Origin: Candidatus Melainabacteria bacterium
Lineage (GTDB): Bacteria > Cyanobacteriota > Vampirovibrionia > Obscuribacterales > Obscuribacteraceae
Direction: 5' to 3'
DNA: 64,000 bases
NCBI GenBank assembly: GCA_003153555.1
Contig: PLZS01000084.1
Coordinates: 110,108-174,107 of the forward strand
Shown here: positions 1 to 9,084 of the stretch, in pieces
Position numbering within the stretch: position 1 is the stretch's first letter
How the letters are laid out: each line of letters opens with the position of its first letter
Position numbers and translations under genes: made by a program
Notes under the pieces: generated by a model
What the model was told of the DNA's origin: nothing
The model's database searches: none
What the model saw: the letters and a program-made list of their open reading frames with translations, nothing else

Positions 1-1
1 T

Positions 2-544
2 GGGCAACAGGTTTCCTGGCGTTCGCAAGTAGACAAAGCAAAACAGTTGTATGACGCTGATAATTTCACTGAAGCCGCGACAGCAGCAGCTATTGCATAT
101 CAAGCCGCACTTAAAGTGCCGAACGCGACTGAGCGCGACGTGGCTCTGGAGCAGTGCATGGACCGAATTCATACAATCCGCTATCGCTTCGAAAGTAAGG
201 GGCAATGGGGATGGGCCGAGTATATGCTGACGTGGGAGGTTTCTGACGAGCGCCGGAAAGACGCGCTACAACCGGCAGGTCCGTATCACTTTTCCTTTGC
301 GCTCACACAAAAGATGAGGGCTCTCGCCAAAGCTTTAGTGATGCAGAACAAAATTGCGGACGCTGATCGAGTAACCAAACAAGCAGACGAAATTGATGCC
401 CGTCCAAAGCGAGCCATGGCCAAACAACAACAGGACATGGAAAGAAACATCAAGAACTTCCAGTCAGCGGCAGCCGATGCGCAGCGAAAAGAAGCTCAAA
501 CTCCACCGCCCGCAACGACACCAAAACCAACGCAGGAGCCGTAA
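2..544 (+). CDS. C-terminal part of an unknown helical protein (5' end outside window)
   Basis: The reading frame is open from the first bases of the window, so the gene starts upstream; an internal TTG at 47 is unlikely to be the true start. The visible ~180 residues are alanine- and charge-rich and predicted helical, with a TPR-like stretch near residues 15-40 (KAKQLYDADNFTEAA). The end is a helical, glutamine- and lysine-rich segment followed by a proline/threonine-rich tail (PPPATTPKP). No catalytic motif is visible and I do not recognise the family. It converges with the histidine kinase gene, whose stop lies only 25 bases away. Secretion cannot be judged because the N terminus is missing. 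Confidence 0.75.
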   Translation, partial: GQQVSWRSQVDKAKQLYDADNFTEAATAAAIAYQAALKVPNATERDVALEQCMDRIHTIRYRFESKGQWGWAEYMLTWEVSDERRKDALQPAGPYHFSFALTQKMRALAKALVMQNKIADADRVTKQADEIDARPKRAMAKQQQDMERNIKNFQSAAADAQRKEAQTPPPATTPKPTQEP

Positions 545-568
545 CGCTAACATCTGGATTTTCCGATG

Positions 569-2344
569 CTAAGCTACTGTTTTGTCGCCGAGTTTGGGAA
601 GCGTGAAACAAAATTTGGTGCCTCTAGATTCGCGTCTTTCTGCCCAGATCTTCCCACCATGAAGCTCAACAAAAGCTCTGCAGATAGTCAATCCCAACCC
701 GGATCCAGTAGAGCCATCTTCACTTCTCACCTGATGAAATCGTTCGAATACTTTATCCAATTGATCCTCAGGAATACCGGCACCTTCGTCAGAAATGGTT
801 ACCGTAACCAGGTCCCCATCAGCCTGTGCATTTACCGTGACCTGATCGCCTGACTTGGAATATTTGATCGCATTGCCTACCAGATTAATGACAACTCGAT
901 CTATTTTGTTCGCATCGCCACTGACAACCAGCGACGTTTCATCGACTAGCAATTTCACGCCGCGAGACTCCGCAGTGGGCAGCAAAGCCTCAATGCAAGC
1001 CTGGAAACACTCATCTAAGTGCACCGCTTCTTTATCGATCATCATCTTGCCTGACCGAATTTTCTCTACGTCGAGCAAATCGCTAATTAAGCCAATCAGT
1101 CTCTCTACATTGCGCTCACCGAGCTGAATGTAGTGACTGCGTTTTTCGACCAGTTCGCTATCAGAATTGGAAAGGAACTCGAAAACATTGCCCAGCGTTG
1201 TTAGTGGAGTGCGCAAGTCGTGACTGACCATGTGCAAAACTTCCTGACGTAAACGCTCAGCTGCACGTCGTTCACTTACATCATGCACCACGCAAAATGA
1301 TATGTTTTCGTCTTTTGACCATTGCACCGACCACGAGCTATCGACCTCGTGTTGATCCTTATGGCGCAATCTTATTTCGATGGGATCCGTGTGCACATCT
1401 TGATAAAGACACTCCATGAACTCATTCGCTTGAGATGGCTCCTCAGCGATCAAATTGATCAGACGCGCGCCGATCAGATCTTCTGGCTGATAGCCCAACA
1501 TTTTTGTGCAAGCTGGATTAATGGCTATAACACGGCCAGCTCTGTCAATTGAACAAATCACATCCTTTGCACCTTCAATGACCAGGTGCTCCTTTCGAAC
1601 AGTCTCTTGCAACACTTTTGCCATCTGATGAAACGTTTGATCTATACGAGCGATTTCGTCGGCACCTTTCATTGCAGGCTGCAAAGGAAGATTGCTAGCA
1701 AGCCGAATGTTGTTGTCATCCAAACGCTTCAGACGACGCGAAATATTGCCGGCCAAAAGCAATGCCAGACTACCTGAAAATAAAAGCGTAATGGTGCTGC
1801 CCATCAAAGCAACGCGCTGGAAGCGCTCCCGAATCTCAGACTGAGTCTCCATACCTTGTTGAGCCAACATCTTTACTTCTTTCTGCGCAGTCAGCAAACC
1901 GCCATACACCATCTCTTTGATGCAGCCTCTGAGTGCAATCCAGAGTGGCTTCCTCTCCGCGTTCGACGGCGAAGTCAGGATTTGCCGAAAGGTCGACTCC
2001 ACCCTGTGACTAGCCTCTTCAGAACGATTAATCTCATCCGACAAAGCTGTGCCTGGTTCGACAAGCCGCTTCAGCTCAGCGTATGCAGCATTGGTTCGCA
2101 AGGCCATCTCATCGGCTGCAATCCTTTGCGCTGGTTCGGTATCAGCTGCATGTCTAGCCACGTCGTAGATATTAGCCATCAACCTGGCTATGCAATCAGC
2201 TATCTTTTTTTGCTTAATTGCTTCATTCAGTTGATATTCGGCTTGAGACTGCAGGTCAGCCATCCACAAAAGCAGCATCAACTGCATCACAAGAGGAACT
2301 ATGGCCAATATCAGGACTTGCGCCGCTACGGGAATTCGGGGCAT
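569..2344 (-). CDS. Membrane sensor histidine kinase (HAMP-PAS-HisKA-HATPase)
   Basis: A 591-residue transmembrane kinase that autophosphorylates a histidine and passes the phosphate to a response regulator. Order: TM helix at ~7-30, extracytoplasmic helical sensor region ~30-175, second TM ~180-200, HAMP ~200-245, PAS ~250-365 (DRAGRVIAINPACTKMLGY), HisKA with phosphoacceptor motif MVSHDLRTPL, and an HATPase domain with N box (NLVGNAIKYS), G1 (DEGAGIP), F box and G2 (GSGLGL). All catalytic motifs look intact. The start is ATG. It is divergent from the response regulator gene with a 62-base gap, so the two probably form a pair although not an operon. The stimulus is unknown. A SphS/PhoR-type role is possible given ppk2 nearby, but that is speculation. 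Confidence 0.93.
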   Translation of the reverse strand: MPRIPVAAQVLILAIVPLVMQLMLLLWMADLQSQAEYQLNEAIKQKKIADCIARLMANIYDVARHAADTEPAQRIAADEMALRTNAAYAELKRLVEPGTALSDEINRSEEASHRVESTFRQILTSPSNAERKPLWIALRGCIKEMVYGGLLTAQKEVKMLAQQGMETQSEIRERFQRVALMGSTITLLFSGSLALLLAGNISRRLKRLDDNNIRLASNLPLQPAMKGADEIARIDQTFHQMAKVLQETVRKEHLVIEGAKDVICSIDRAGRVIAINPACTKMLGYQPEDLIGARLINLIAEEPSQANEFMECLYQDVHTDPIEIRLRHKDQHEVDSSWSVQWSKDENISFCVVHDVSERRAAERLRQEVLHMVSHDLRTPLTTLGNVFEFLSNSDSELVEKRSHYIQLGERNVERLIGLISDLLDVEKIRSGKMMIDKEAVHLDECFQACIEALLPTAESRGVKLLVDETSLVVSGDANKIDRVVINLVGNAIKYSKSGDQVTVNAQADGDLVTVTISDEGAGIPEDQLDKVFERFHQVRSEDGSTGSGLGLTICRAFVELHGGKIWAERRESRGTKFCFTLPKLGDKTVA

Positions 2345-2368
2345 CGAACCGTCTACATTGAATAGAAG

Positions 2369-2374
2369 TATAAT
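2369..2374 (+). promoter_or_regulatory. Probable -10 box for the response regulator
   Basis: A perfect TATAAT lies 33 bases upstream of the TTG start of the response regulator, in the 62-base gap between divergent regulatory genes. No good -35 hexamer is seen at 17-base spacing, so a regulator may be needed. Confidence 0.45.
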
Positions 2375-2406
2375 TATAGGTGCTTCAATTCCTCACGCAT
2401 TAACCA

Positions 2407-3090
2407 TTGGCCAAAGTACTACTAGTCGAAGATGATCTAGATCTGGCAACAACTGTTGTCGATGCTTTGCGTGATGAACGATATATCGTTGAATCCGCAG
2501 CGAATGGTTTAGATGGAGCGAATCTTCTAAAGCTGGAAGAGTTTGATCTAATCATTTTGGACTGGGATTTACCTGGTAAATCGGGAGTGGAAATTCTGAA
2601 AGAATTCCGCGCCACTGGCAAGACCACTCCGATTATCATGCTCACCGGCAAAAGTACGATTAGCAACAAAGCTGAAGGCTTGGAGACAGGTGCCGATGAC
2701 TACCTGACTAAGCCGTTTGATCTACGTGAACTGAAAGCGCGGCTTCGCGCGCTGCTGCGCCGCGCTAGCGGAGCGGTAGGAAACCAAATCTGCGTCGGTG
2801 ATTTGGTTCTTGATCCCGCTAAGTACAAAATAACTAAAGCAGGCAATGACTTACATTTGGCGCCGAAGGATTTCGCTTTGCTCGAATTCTTTATGCGCAA
2901 TCCCGATCAGGTCTTCAGCGTACCGACCATCATGTCTCGCGTCTGGAGCTATGATTCAGACGCGTCGTCTGAAGGCTTGCGAAGTTCGATTCGAAGAATC
3001 AGAAAAGTGATCGACACAGGCGACGATCCTGCTGATTCGATGATCGAGAATGTGGCGCGCATCGGTTATCGTCTAAAAACACCGAAATAG
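2407..3090 (+). CDS. OmpR/PhoB-family response regulator
   Basis: A 227-residue two-domain regulator. The receiver domain (1-118) has the acidic pocket E8/D9, phosphoacceptor D52 (LIILDWDLPG), T80 and K102 (DDYLTKPF). The C-terminal winged helix (~128-225) has the usual GDLVLDP...LAPKDFALLEF and transactivation/recognition pattern ending RIGYRLKTPK. TTG is the first possible start, because a TAA lies two codons upstream in frame. It is divergent from the sensor kinase and is its likely partner. All functional residues are intact. The target genes cannot be told from the sequence. Confidence 0.93.
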   Translation: MAKVLLVEDDLDLATTVVDALRDERYIVESAANGLDGANLLKLEEFDLIILDWDLPGKSGVEILKEFRATGKTTPIIMLTGKSTISNKAEGLETGADDYLTKPFDLRELKARLRALLRRASGAVGNQICVGDLVLDPAKYKITKAGNDLHLAPKDFALLEFFMRNPDQVFSVPTIMSRVWSYDSDASSEGLRSSIRRIRKVIDTGDDPADSMIENVARIGYRLKTPK

Positions 3091-3195
3091 AAAACCCGTC
3101 CGGGTCTCACCATGCACAAACCGGAAAATCTCTTGACGACAGACAACAATTGAGACCTTGCTCTTTGATGAATTCTTGTTTATTCAAAACCCGAA

Positions 3196-4083
3196 ATGAG
3201 TAACGCCACAAAAGCAGCCAGTCCATCTACAAAGGGACTTTTTAGAGAATGGTCAGAGATGATCAAGCTCGAACACACTGTCTTCGCGCTGCCGTTCGCA
3301 CTTTCCGGTCTGATTTTAGCCTCACCGAACATGCCTTCAGCAGCGACCGTTTTCTGGACCGTGCTTGCATTTGCCGGAGCACGAGCCGCGGCGATGACCC
3401 TGAATAGACTTATCGATGCCAAAATCGATGCGCGCAATCCTAGAACTAGCGAAAGGTCGATTCCCGCCGGCCGAATATCTGCTAATCAGGCGGCATTGTT
3501 CTCAATTGCTTCCTTTGCAATCATGCTGCTTGCAGCCACCAAACTACCGAGCTTATGCATACGACTATTGCCGATTGCAGTAATCTGGCTCAGTTTTTAT
3601 TCGTTCACCAAGCGATTTACCTGGCTTTGTCACATTGTGCTCGGCATCGCCATTGGTGGCGCCGCGCTTGGTGGTTGGATAGCTGCAGGGGGCACGCTGG
3701 AGAATCCCGCACCGTGGATTTTGATGCTAGCTGTGGCAACTTGGGTCGGCAGCTTCGACATAATTTATGCCTGCCAGGACGTGGAAATCGACCGCAGTGA
3801 AAAGCTGCACAGTATTCCCGCCCGGTTCGGTATCGCCCAGGCTCTCCTTATTTCGTCCGCACTACATGTGGTGACGGTACTCAGCTTGATCGGCGTGGGA
3901 CTCTTGTGCCAATTAGGTGCTTTTTATTGGACCGGCTTTGGAATAGTGGTATGCATGCTCGTATATGAACACAGCATCGTCAAACCAAACGACCTGTCAA
4001 GGATCAATGCAGCATTTTTCAACGTAAACGGAGTCGTCAGCATCTTGATGTTTTTAGCAATTCTGCTGGACAAGCTCTTTTAG
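3196..4083 (+). CDS. UbiA-family prenyltransferase (4-hydroxybenzoate polyprenyltransferase-like)
   Basis: A 295-residue integral membrane enzyme that transfers a polyprenyl chain to an aromatic acceptor, usually for menaquinone or ubiquinone synthesis. The first Asp-rich motif is clear (N70, D74, D78 in NRLIDAKID), and the second (DIIYACQDVEID) is near residue 190. Multiple hydrophobic helices fill the rest. The N-terminal KLEHTVFALPFALSG signature is typical of the UbiA subgroup found in futalosine-pathway organisms (MqnP-like), but no other quinone gene is nearby to confirm the substrate. Its stop overlaps the convergent LolA-like gene by four bases. Confidence 0.9.
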   Translation: MSNATKAASPSTKGLFREWSEMIKLEHTVFALPFALSGLILASPNMPSAATVFWTVLAFAGARAAAMTLNRLIDAKIDARNPRTSERSIPAGRISANQAALFSIASFAIMLLAATKLPSLCIRLLPIAVIWLSFYSFTKRFTWLCHIVLGIAIGGAALGGWIAAGGTLENPAPWILMLAVATWVGSFDIIYACQDVEIDRSEKLHSIPARFGIAQALLISSALHVVTVLSLIGVGLLCQLGAFYWTGFGIVVCMLVYEHSIVKPNDLSRINAAFFNVNGVVSILMFLAILLDKLF

Positions 4084-4673
4084 CTATGCTTGAGTTTAAA
4101 AACGTCTTCAGAGATTTCTCGATCAAAGCTGACGTCAGTAAAAATGACTTGCGAATTCAATTCAGGATTGAACTCAATAATCATTCGTCTCAGCTTGTAG
4201 CCTAAGCTATCTATCAAAAGATCAGCCTTGAAGGGAAATTCCGAGCAGGTGGAACGAATTCGGTGGCAACTTCGATCGGCAATTGATGTGTGTTCAACAG
4301 ACTCATAAGGTCCTGCGTTTGCCAGAGCATTCTCTCCAGCAAAATCAGGCATCAACATCATCGGCACCAAAGATGATGCTTCTTGAGCAGCTGAACCAAT
4401 CTCGGCTAAGAGACTCGAAAAACTGTCGCTTGGCGCAGCATCGAGATCGTGATTATAACTGTTGTACAATCCATTTCCGTCCGACCAAATGACGCCGGAT
4501 GTATCCTGATCCAACAGCCGGCGATTAAACTCAAATTTGAAGAGGTTTGGGCGAACAAAAAAGGTCTTAAACGTGACAATACCAAGGCTGCCTTCTATTC
4601 TGCCAGAATCTGAATAAGTCCTGCAATCTGCATACTTCTGCGAAGTCCGCTCAAAAACTTCTTCACCATCCAA
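4080..4673 (-). CDS. LolA-like outer-membrane lipoprotein sorting fold protein, no signal peptide
   Basis: About 197 residues with alternating beta strands, matching the LolA/DUF2092 pattern: a strand with FKTFFVRPNLFKFEF, then VIWSDGNGLYNSYNH, a middle insert, and late strands ADLLIDSLGYKLRRMIIEF and VIFTDVSFDREISEDVFKL. Such proteins normally carry a signal peptide, but this frame has none. The only start before an upstream in-frame stop (TAA at 4689-4691) is TTG at 4673. The gene may be a cytoplasmic variant or may have lost its 5' end. The family assignment rests on strand pattern only. Confidence 0.6.
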   Translation of the reverse strand: MDGEEVFERTSQKYADCRTYSDSGRIEGSLGIVTFKTFFVRPNLFKFEFNRRLLDQDTSGVIWSDGNGLYNSYNHDLDAAPSDSFSSLLAEIGSAAQEASSLVPMMLMPDFAGENALANAGPYESVEHTSIADRSCHRIRSTCSEFPFKADLLIDSLGYKLRRMIIEFNPELNSQVIFTDVSFDREISEDVFKLKHS

Positions 4674-4740
4674 TGTATTGACCCATGCTTAGCTGACAAT
4701 CACACATCATCGTCGAATCGTGCAAAAAAATCTAGTCACA

Positions 4741-5892
4741 TCAATCCAAATTGGCACTATTCCGATGGAACCTCGTAACCACGTTAGGATCTGGAAAAAT
4801 CTCAACATCAGCTGAATTCTTATTCGAATATTCGAATTGACTGAGCACATACCTAATGCTCTCAAGTCGGGCAAGTTTCTTATTGTTCGCCTGGACGATG
4901 ATCCATGGACTGAAAGACGTATGAGTTCTGCTAAACATCAGCTCTTTGTAGCGACTATATTTTTCCCAAAGCTCTTGCGCTTTGTCATCTATGGGACTCA
5001 ACTTCCACTGCTTCAGTGGATTTAAGCGTCTCGAATTAAATCTTTCAAGTTGCTCTTCTCTAGAAATTGAAAACCAGAATTTTATGATCGTGATTCCATC
5101 TTCATAGAGCATATGCTCGTATTCGGTGACTTGCTGCATAAATCGATCGTATTCATGATCAGTACAAAACCCATTCACCGGTTCGACCACGGCGCGGTTG
5201 TACCAACTGCGATCCCAAAAGACAATCTCACCGGCGCTAGGCAATTGTTTGCTATATCGCTGCAAATACCATTGTCCTCTTTCGTCTTCAGTTGGCTTGG
5301 GCAGAGCCACCACGCGTATAGATCGTGGATTCAGATGCTCAGTGAACCGACGAATGGCACCACCCTTTCCGGCGGCATCACGACCTTCAAAAATGATGGA
5401 AATTCGTTTGCCAGTCTTCTGCACCCATCGTTGTAGCTTGACCAATTCAATTTGCAGTTGGACCAATTCCTCTTCGTATTTCAGCTCAGCCAGAACTGAT
5501 TTAAGCTTGATATTTTTCGTCTTCAGCAGCTTCATCAAACCGCGACTGGTATTTATTCTCGTGATCTCATCTGAATCAAGCTGGCCTGTTTCAGTCTCAA
5601 TTGAGACCTTATGCTTAACTCCTCCGTCGCCATTGCCCACATTTGCGACATTCGAAGAATTCGGGTCTGCATTCTTAACGCGAGCCTTATCATTCGGTCC
5701 GTTAATCTCTGCGTTTCTGCTCCTAGCATTATCAGCCATCAGTTGGGCGCTCAATTGGCGAACGGCTGCCTCGACCAGCATCTTGTCACGCACGGCCTTC
5801 TTTCTGGAAGAGGTTGCGGTCGCAGTCCGTCGCACGCGTGGTATGCGCTTGTTCGAAGGGGTCTGCGGTTTGCCATTACTCGACTGGGTCAT
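4741..5892 (-). CDS. ppk2: Polyphosphate kinase 2 (class I PPK2)
   Basis: A 383-residue nucleotide kinase that moves phosphate between polyphosphate and (d)NDP/NTP. The catalytic core (~120-375) has the PPK2 Walker A (FEGRDAAGKGGAIRRF), Walker B with lid (GEIVFWDRSWYNRAVVEPV), and downstream RLNPLKQWKLSPID and YSRYKELMFSRT motifs. One PPK2 domain is present, as in class I/SPPK enzymes. The first ~110 residues are an unusual basic then Asn/Asp-rich low-complexity extension, probably disordered. Transcription is leftward, 90 bases after the TPR/TonB-C gene and 67 bases from the LolA-like gene. Polyphosphate metabolism fits the proposed Obscuribacter-like host. Confidence 0.93.
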   Translation of the reverse strand: MTQSSNGKPQTPSNKRIPRVRRTATATSSRKKAVRDKMLVEAAVRQLSAQLMADNARSRNAEINGPNDKARVKNADPNSSNVANVGNGDGGVKHKVSIETETGQLDSDEITRINTSRGLMKLLKTKNIKLKSVLAELKYEEELVQLQIELVKLQRWVQKTGKRISIIFEGRDAAGKGGAIRRFTEHLNPRSIRVVALPKPTEDERGQWYLQRYSKQLPSAGEIVFWDRSWYNRAVVEPVNGFCTDHEYDRFMQQVTEYEHMLYEDGITIIKFWFSISREEQLERFNSRRLNPLKQWKLSPIDDKAQELWEKYSRYKELMFSRTHTSFSPWIIVQANNKKLARLESIRYVLSQFEYSNKNSADVEIFPDPNVVTRFHRNSANLD

Positions 5893-5982
5893 ATGTCTAG
5901 CCTCAAGACGTCATTCATATTGTGCACAGGAGCGCCGGAATTCTCACACTCAGCAACGAAATATGGATGAATAGATGAGTTC

Positions 5983-7563
5983 TTAGTAGGGCTTGCCCGA
6001 CCAAAGTAATCTACGGTCAAAAGTGTATTGAACGTCGAGTGGAATTCCAGCCCCAGCTGGCGGCGATGTAAAAGGAGCAGCTGAGCGGACCGCTTGCAAC
6101 GCTGCCTCATCCGCACTGCTGTGACCAGATGATCGATACAACTTCACATCGGATATTTCTCCACTCTTGTTCACTCGAAAAAGCACCGAAACAATCGCGG
6201 ATTCGTGCCCCACAGGCGGTCGCCAGGACTTCTTAATACGTGACTCCAAGTCATTCATGTAAGAAACAAGTGCAGAGTCCACATTAAGGACTTTCGGTTG
6301 TTTTAGAGATGGCTGGTCCTCGATATTCCTAAGTTTTCCTGTTCTCCCACCGTTCCAGTAGTTGTAGTCGAACGTGAATTGAATATCTACCGTAGGCGAA
6401 GCTCCCTCCGGAAGTGCTGGGAACGGTGCCGCCTTTTCAACGGCGCGAAGTGCGTAGATATCTGCGATGGTTAATCCCGAGCTTTTATCTATCTTTAGAT
6501 TTATGAGGTCACCTTTTGCGTTGATCTTAAAAATGACGATCACGCGCCTGGAATTGTTTACTTTAGGTGGCGACCAATACATCTTGATTCTTCTCTGTAA
6601 GTCTGCCATATAACCATCAAAAACAGGATTGTCTTTCTTCACAATACTCTGTGTCACAACACTTAAATTTGATTTTAGTGGCACATCTTTCTGTTTATCA
6701 ATGACACTGGATGCGGTATCAATCTTAACGAAAGATGGGTTTAGCATTTTTTGGTTAGGTTTCATCCGAGCGAAGACATCTAGCAACTTGGCGCGCAGAA
6801 GTGGATCCTGTTTTAAATCAAGCCCAGCACTGTATTCCACAACTGCACCCAAAAAATCGCCTTCTGAGTTGCATTGGTCAGCAAGCTGAATTCGATCTTT
6901 AACCGACTTCGGATCCTTGCCCATCATTCTAATGATGCCTTCGACGTTTTGAGCAGTCGTCTTGTTGGCAGGGTTCAGGAACATCGCTGAATGAAATTGT
7001 TTCAGGGCTTGTGACGGTTTGCTCCTGATTGATAGACCAAAATTATTGTAGGTGATCGCCAAATTATCGTGTGCGAGCTTATAGTCTGGGTCAGCCGCCA
7101 GAGCCAATTCAAACATCTTTATCGCCGCAATATAATCAGCCTTATTGAGGTCTTTGACGCCTTCGTTATTCAATCCTATAACTTCTGAGGGAGACACTTG
7201 CACGTGCTGTTTATCAAGGTCATTTTGCATTCGAATGGACGGTGTCAGAGATGACACTTGTTCGTGTCGACTATCAAGGTTATTTTGGATTCGAATGGAC
7301 GGCGTCTGAGAAATTTGAGTCCGACCCGGAACGTTGAAGGGATCGAGCCAAATACGAAGTAGCAGGGAATCAGTCGTGAAAAGCTTTAGGTCTTTCATAA
7401 ACTTATCAATCAGTGCGGCGTCTTTTCGACTCTCACTGAGGACAAATAAATCCTGATCGCGTGTGACCTCGTAAGCGGCACACGGGTGCTGACAAACGAG
7501 CGCAGCGACCATCAAAACAGCGGCAACGGAAGTACGCTTCAGAATGTGGCTTGGCTTGCGCAG
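5983..7563 (-). CDS. Secreted TPR protein with two C-terminal TonB-C-like domains
   Basis: The protein has a TPR region (~140-230 of the TTG-started form: VIGLNNEGVKDLNKADY, DPDYKLAHDNLAITYNNFG), then two tandem TonB C-terminal-like domains. The first is around YMADLQRRIKMYWSPP...AAPFPALP, the second YMNDLESRIKKSWRPP...SAAPFTSPP. A TTG/ATG start (7515/7512) would cut the signal peptide in half. Reading back to CTG at 7563, with GGAG nine bases upstream, gives MRKPSHILKRTSVAAVLMVAAL..., a complete signal peptide ending near CAAYE, so I prefer that start. TonB-C repeats without a TonB N terminus occur in stand-alone envelope proteins; the function is unknown. A 19-residue stretch beginning TPSIRIQNN is duplicated at ~60-110. 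Confidence 0.8.
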   Translation of the reverse strand: MRKPSHILKRTSVAAVLMVAALVCQHPCAAYEVTRDQDLFVLSESRKDAALIDKFMKDLKLFTTDSLLLRIWLDPFNVPGRTQISQTPSIRIQNNLDSRHEQVSSLTPSIRMQNDLDKQHVQVSPSEVIGLNNEGVKDLNKADYIAAIKMFELALAADPDYKLAHDNLAITYNNFGLSIRSKPSQALKQFHSAMFLNPANKTTAQNVEGIIRMMGKDPKSVKDRIQLADQCNSEGDFLGAVVEYSAGLDLKQDPLLRAKLLDVFARMKPNQKMLNPSFVKIDTASSVIDKQKDVPLKSNLSVVTQSIVKKDNPVFDGYMADLQRRIKMYWSPPKVNNSRRVIVIFKINAKGDLINLKIDKSSGLTIADIYALRAVEKAAPFPALPEGASPTVDIQFTFDYNYWNGGRTGKLRNIEDQPSLKQPKVLNVDSALVSYMNDLESRIKKSWRPPVGHESAIVSVLFRVNKSGEISDVKLYRSSGHSSADEAALQAVRSAAPFTSPPAGAGIPLDVQYTFDRRLLWSGKPY

Positions 7564-7723
7564 TTACTGGTGCTCCGTGCAGTGCAGACAAGTCTCAACA
7601 AAATCTACTTGCACATTACCATTTCCTACGTCCAGGAAGCTGTTTGCAAGAATTCCGCAAACTAATTCGGGTACTTTCTTCCCATGGCTCTGATACTCTT
7701 GTTACCGCTATGGGGCTCACCTA

Positions 7724-9001
7724 GTGATTAGCCCGGCGCGATCGAGCTCGCCGACTGAACTCATGGCGATCGGCAACCGGAGAACTTTAGGAATGCAGCA
7801 ATTAGAATCTAATAGAAATGGGGCTTCGCTTCGATGGAGGCGGGTACTGCAATTGTTTAGTCCCCTGTTTTGTGTTTTGTTCAGCGTCGTTTGTCTTAGC
7901 TCCTGCGCCTTACTAACACCGCCGCCCGATGATACAAAGGGTGTTCGAGATTGGCTCGTCGTTCCCGTGTTTTATGCCACCAATCGTACGATGAAAGGTG
8001 AGCCTGGCTCCCTCGATTATTCCGAAGTTCCGAACGGAAAGGGGCTTTTGTTTGGTGTCAAAAATATCGCCGTGCCGGTGCCAATTTATTCTCCTCTTGA
8101 ACCAGACACCGTAGCCAGGATGCAATGGCAACAAATTCACGAAGATCCGACGAGCAAAGCAGCTGTTCCAGTCTTTGATGGTGAGAAGTGTTTGATCAAA
8201 GACAGTCCTCTTGAGCGCGACGAAGTGGTGCACCGATTCCACTCGTACATGAAGACTTCACACAGCAAGGAGATTGTAATTTTCGTACATGGTTGCTGCG
8301 CAACCTTTAATACAACCATGAAGCGGGCCGCCCGGCTAAGCGCGCACATGAAAGTGCCTGTGGTTGTGTACGATTGGGTTTCGCCTAAAGGTTTTACAAA
8401 ATATCTGGCGAATGAAACTATGGCAGGACAATCGTATGATAACTTCTGCCGATTCCTCAACAATACGGAAAAGGTAGTTAGTGCCGGCAACATAAGTTTG
8501 TTGGGACATAGCATGGGCGCACTCATTTTGGACGAGGCTATGGTCAGAAGAGCCGCACAGAGCCAGACAAGTTCGGTGAATCCTCCATTATTTAATGAGC
8601 TGATCATGTCGAATGCCGATGTGGACGCCAAAACATTTCTCAACCATGCCAGCTTGTTTGACGCAAATGCTTCTAAAACACGGATCTATTTTTCGACAGC
8701 AGACAGCAGACTCAATGCTTCTGCCATCGCCCATGGTGGCTTTAATCGACTCGGAGAGCCAGGCGCTTTAATCGGAGATTTGTGCAAGGATGGCAAACAA
8801 GAGTTGATTGACATCACGGCGAACAACACCGGTCATGAGCTGCCTTACTGGATAGTAGCGAACTTTCACAATTTTGGCGGTCTCGGACAAGTGAAAGAGT
8901 TTGTGAGCAAGAGCGAAGCACCAAACCTATTTAAAGTGATGAGAATTGGGGTGCCTTCACCCGAAGCTGTCAAATCTTCATCAGACGATCCGGGCGACTA
9001 A
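7724..9001 (+). CDS. Alpha/beta-hydrolase lipoprotein (DUF900-like)
   Basis: A 425-residue predicted lipoprotein: hydrophobic segment LFCVLFSVVCLSSC with a lipobox (LSSC). The body matches alpha/beta hydrolases of the DUF900 type: VIFVHGCCATFN (oxyanion region), VVVYDWVSPKG, and the nucleophile elbow LLGHSMGAL with serine. Acid and histidine candidates lie later (NADVDAKTF; NNTGHELPYW). The start is uncertain: GTG at 7724 gives a long leader, while ATG at 7763 or 7793 gives a more usual lipoprotein signal. The substrate is unknown. It converges with the MarR gene across a strong inverted repeat. Confidence 0.82.
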   Translation: MISPARSSSPTELMAIGNRRTLGMQQLESNRNGASLRWRRVLQLFSPLFCVLFSVVCLSSCALLTPPPDDTKGVRDWLVVPVFYATNRTMKGEPGSLDYSEVPNGKGLLFGVKNIAVPVPIYSPLEPDTVARMQWQQIHEDPTSKAAVPVFDGEKCLIKDSPLERDEVVHRFHSYMKTSHSKEIVIFVHGCCATFNTTMKRAARLSAHMKVPVVVYDWVSPKGFTKYLANETMAGQSYDNFCRFLNNTEKVVSAGNISLLGHSMGALILDEAMVRRAAQSQTSSVNPPLFNELIMSNADVDAKTFLNHASLFDANASKTRIYFSTADSRLNASAIAHGGFNRLGEPGALIGDLCKDGKQELIDITANNTGHELPYWIVANFHNFGGLGQVKEFVSKSEAPNLFKVMRIGVPSPEAVKSSSDDPGD

Positions 9002-9014
9002 TGAAAAGCAAAAT

Positions 9015-9041
9015 TGTGGTCCGTTGAGTCAACCGACCACA
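9015..9041. terminator. Near-perfect 27-base inverted repeat between convergent genes
   Basis: Two 13-base arms (left arm TGTGGTCCGTTGA) match at 12 of 13 positions around a single central base. It lies between the convergent hydrolase and MarR stops. On the minus strand it is followed by a T-rich tract (CAATTTTGCTTTT), so it may terminate the MarR transcript. On the plus strand no T run follows. Confidence 0.5.
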
Positions 9042-9084
9042 TCGATGATATGCAGGTTTGCTCCTCCGATCACCGCATATGGCA

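Noticed and set aside
1856..2365. 169-codon plus-strand frame over the sensor kinase N terminus
   Set aside because: It lies opposite conserved TM and sensor coding sequence and has no supported start or family.
3094..3105. ACCCG-TC-CGGGT hairpin after the response regulator as a terminator
   Set aside because: The stem is short with a two-base loop and no T run follows.
5198..5974. Long plus-strand frame of 258 codons opposite ppk2
   Set aside because: It is a reverse-strand shadow of ppk2: its codon use follows the minus-strand gene, and the translation has no known motif or ribosome site.
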